Origin: Streptomyces monashensis
GTDB taxonomy: Bacteria; Actinomycetota; Actinomycetes; Streptomycetales; Streptomycetaceae
Length of the DNA stretch: 64,000 nt
Direction of reading: 5' to 3'
Assembly: GCF_001866665.1 (NCBI RefSeq)
Contig: NZ_MLYO01000036.1
Span: 186,001 to 250,000, forward strand
Part shown: piece after piece, positions 63,121-64,000 of the stretch
How positions within the stretch are numbered: the stretch's first letter is position 1
Layout: every line of letters begins with the position of its first letter
Made by a program: the position numbers and the translations under genes
The notes under the pieces: model-generated
What the model was told of the DNA's origin: nothing
The model's database searches: none
What the model saw: the letters and a program-made list of their open reading frames with translations, nothing else

Positions 63121-64000
63121 CCAGGTGGGCCTGGACCTCCTGCGCGGCCTCGTCCCCGTACGCCTTGGTGAAGCGCTCCATGAAGTGGGCCCGGCGCAGC
63201 TGGTACTCCTGCGTGCCGACCGTCTCGATGACCAGCGTGGCGAGCATGCAGCCGACCTGCGCCGCCCGCTCCAGGGACACGCCCCAGGCCAGCCCGGACA
63301 GGAAGCCGGCGCGGAAGGCGTCGCCGACGCCCGTGGGGTCGGCCTTGCGCTCCTCCTCGGCGCAGCCGACCTCGATCGGGTCCTCGCCGGCCCGCTCGAT
63401 GCGCACGCCCCGCGAGCCGAGCGTGGTGACGCGGTGGCCGACCTTCTCCAGGATCTCGGCGTCGCTCCAGCCGGTCTTGGTCTCGATGAGGCCCTTCTCG
63501 TACTCGTTGGAGAAGAGGTACGTCGCCCCCTCCATCAGCGTCCGGATCTCGTCGCCCTCCATGCGGGCGATCTGCTGGGAGAAGTCGGCGGCGAAGGGGA
63601 TGGCGCGGGAGCGGCACTCCTCCGTGTGGCGGAGCATGCCCTCCGGGTCGTCGGCGCCGATGAGGACGAGGTCGAGGCCGCCCACGCGGTCCGCGACGGT
63701 CTTCAGCTCGATGAGGCGGGCCTCGCTCATCGCACCGGTGTAGAAGGAGCCGATCTGGTTGTGGTCGGCGTCGGTGGTGCACACGAAGCGGGCGGTGTGC
63801 AGGGTCTCGGAGATCCGGACCGACGCGGTGTCCACGCCGTGCCGGTCGAGCCAGGCCCGGTACTCGTCGAAGTCGAAGCCGGCGGCACCGACCAGGATCG
63901 GCCGCGTACCCAGCTGGCCCATGCCGAAGGCGATGTTGGCGGCGACGCCGCCGCGGCGCACGTCGAGGTTGTCGACCAGGAAGGAGAGCGACACCGTGTG
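63116..64000 (-). CDS. PfkB-family carbohydrate/adenosine kinase (N-terminus cut by window edge)
   Basis: 294 residues within the window; the frame is open at 64000 (HTVSLSFLVDNLDVRRGGVA), so the true start lies beyond. PfkB motifs are present: GGVAANIAFGMGQLG with the ribokinase signature 1, DTASVRISETLHTARFVCTT, LIGADDPEGMLRHTEECRSR, FSNEYEKGLIETKTGW and signature 2 with the catalytic base, ADPTGVGDAFRAGFLSGLAW. In M. tuberculosis the syntenic gene (Rv2202c, adoK/cbhK) encodes adenosine kinase, which fits this protein well. Substrate not proven here. Confidence 0.88.
   Translation of the reverse strand, partial: HTVSLSFLVDNLDVRRGGVAANIAFGMGQLGTRPILVGAAGFDFDEYRAWLDRHGVDTASVRISETLHTARFVCTTDADHNQIGSFYTGAMSEARLIELKTVADRVGGLDLVLIGADDPEGMLRHTEECRSRAIPFAADFSQQIARMEGDEIRTLMEGATYLFSNEYEKGLIETKTGWSDAEILEKVGHRVTTLGSRGVRIERAGEDPIEVGCAEEERKADPTGVGDAFRAGFLSGLAWGVSLERAAQVGCMLATLVIETVGTQEYQLRRAHFMERFTKAYGDEAAQEVQAHLG

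Noticed and set aside
1..64000. Mobile elements, CRISPR arrays, tRNA or rRNA genes, biosynthetic gene clusters
   Set aside because: I saw no transposase or integrase frames, no spaced direct repeats, no tRNA cloverleaf and no polyketide or peptide synthetase domains.

Overview
The window is a chromosomal segment of a Streptomyces-type actinomycete. GC content is very high, third codon positions are almost all G or C, GTG and TTG starts are frequent, and many genes overlap by four bases (ATGA or GTGA). The gene content and order match the Streptomyces core region from just beyond the division/cell-wall cluster to the adenosine-kinase locus. A second comparison, from memory, is Mycobacterium tuberculosis Rv2169c-Rv2202c, whose order is largely kept: DUF3040 protein, metF, Rv2175c, pknL kinase, class II DAHP synthase, acyltransferase, ArsA-like ATPase, SRPBCC protein, fadD15, pimB', NlpC/P60, trpD, ctaE-qcrCAB, ctaC and adenosine kinase. 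I see no insertion sequence, prophage, CRISPR array, rRNA or tRNA gene.

Layout. 1-8.9 kb: DUF3040 membrane protein (cut by the window edge), SAM methyltransferase, SAV_6107-type HEPN protein, an export-like operon (atypical ABC ATPase, YhgE/Pip membrane protein, TetR regulator with a matching operator upstream), a degraded DUF4126 gene, a carotenoid-desaturase-like flavoprotein and a low-complexity membrane protein. 8.9-15.1 kb: metF, thiE, an Rv2175c-type DNA-binding protein, a ferredoxin-reductase-like flavoenzyme, then thiO-thiS-thiG behind a TPP riboswitch. 15.2-19.9 kb: PASTA Ser/Thr kinase, endonuclease IV, a small sulfite-oxidase-like molybdoenzyme, and bacterioferritin with its ferredoxin. 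19.9-28.8 kb: class II DAHP synthase, a secreted DUF1906 protein with an apparent non-standard start codon, a trp leader peptide and attenuator ahead of a fused anthranilate synthase, phosphofructokinase, and the MacR/MacS-type two-component pair.

28.8-36.3 kb: lipid acyltransferase, esterase, glucokinase, ArsA-like ATPase, SRPBCC protein and two phosphatase/nuclease-fold proteins. 36.6-47.8 kb: acyl-CoA synthetase, a secreted cholesterol oxidase, PimB'-like and GT87-type glycosyltransferases, a lipoprotein with a zinc-protease motif, two NlpC/P60 cell-wall hydrolases and an NYN-domain protein. 47.8-52.1 kb: zinc-ribbon protein, rhomboid protease, stand-alone RAM-domain protein, a SufS-like enzyme behind a SAM-IV riboswitch, and trpD. 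52.2-61.5 kb: the respiratory bc-aa3 supercomplex genes in two operons (ctaE-qcrC-qcrA-qcrB and ctaC-ctaD-ctaF), separated by an orphan receiver protein and an L,D-transpeptidase. 61.7-64 kb: a cysteine desulfurase-TusA fusion and adenosine kinase (cut by the window edge).

Functional themes are aromatic amino acid supply (DAHP synthase, anthranilate synthase, TrpD), thiamine and one-carbon metabolism, sugar phosphorylation, envelope biogenesis and aerobic respiration. Cis-regulatory RNA is rich: TPP and SAM-IV riboswitches, a Trp attenuator and several long hairpins. The most interesting items are a near-perfect MacR-type box beside a broken membrane-protein gene, an apparent ATT start codon, a tiny reading frame inside the SAM-IV leader, a perfect palindrome over the ctaE start codon, a low-GC3 patch at the HPEVYI site of ctaD, and the IscS-TusA fusion.
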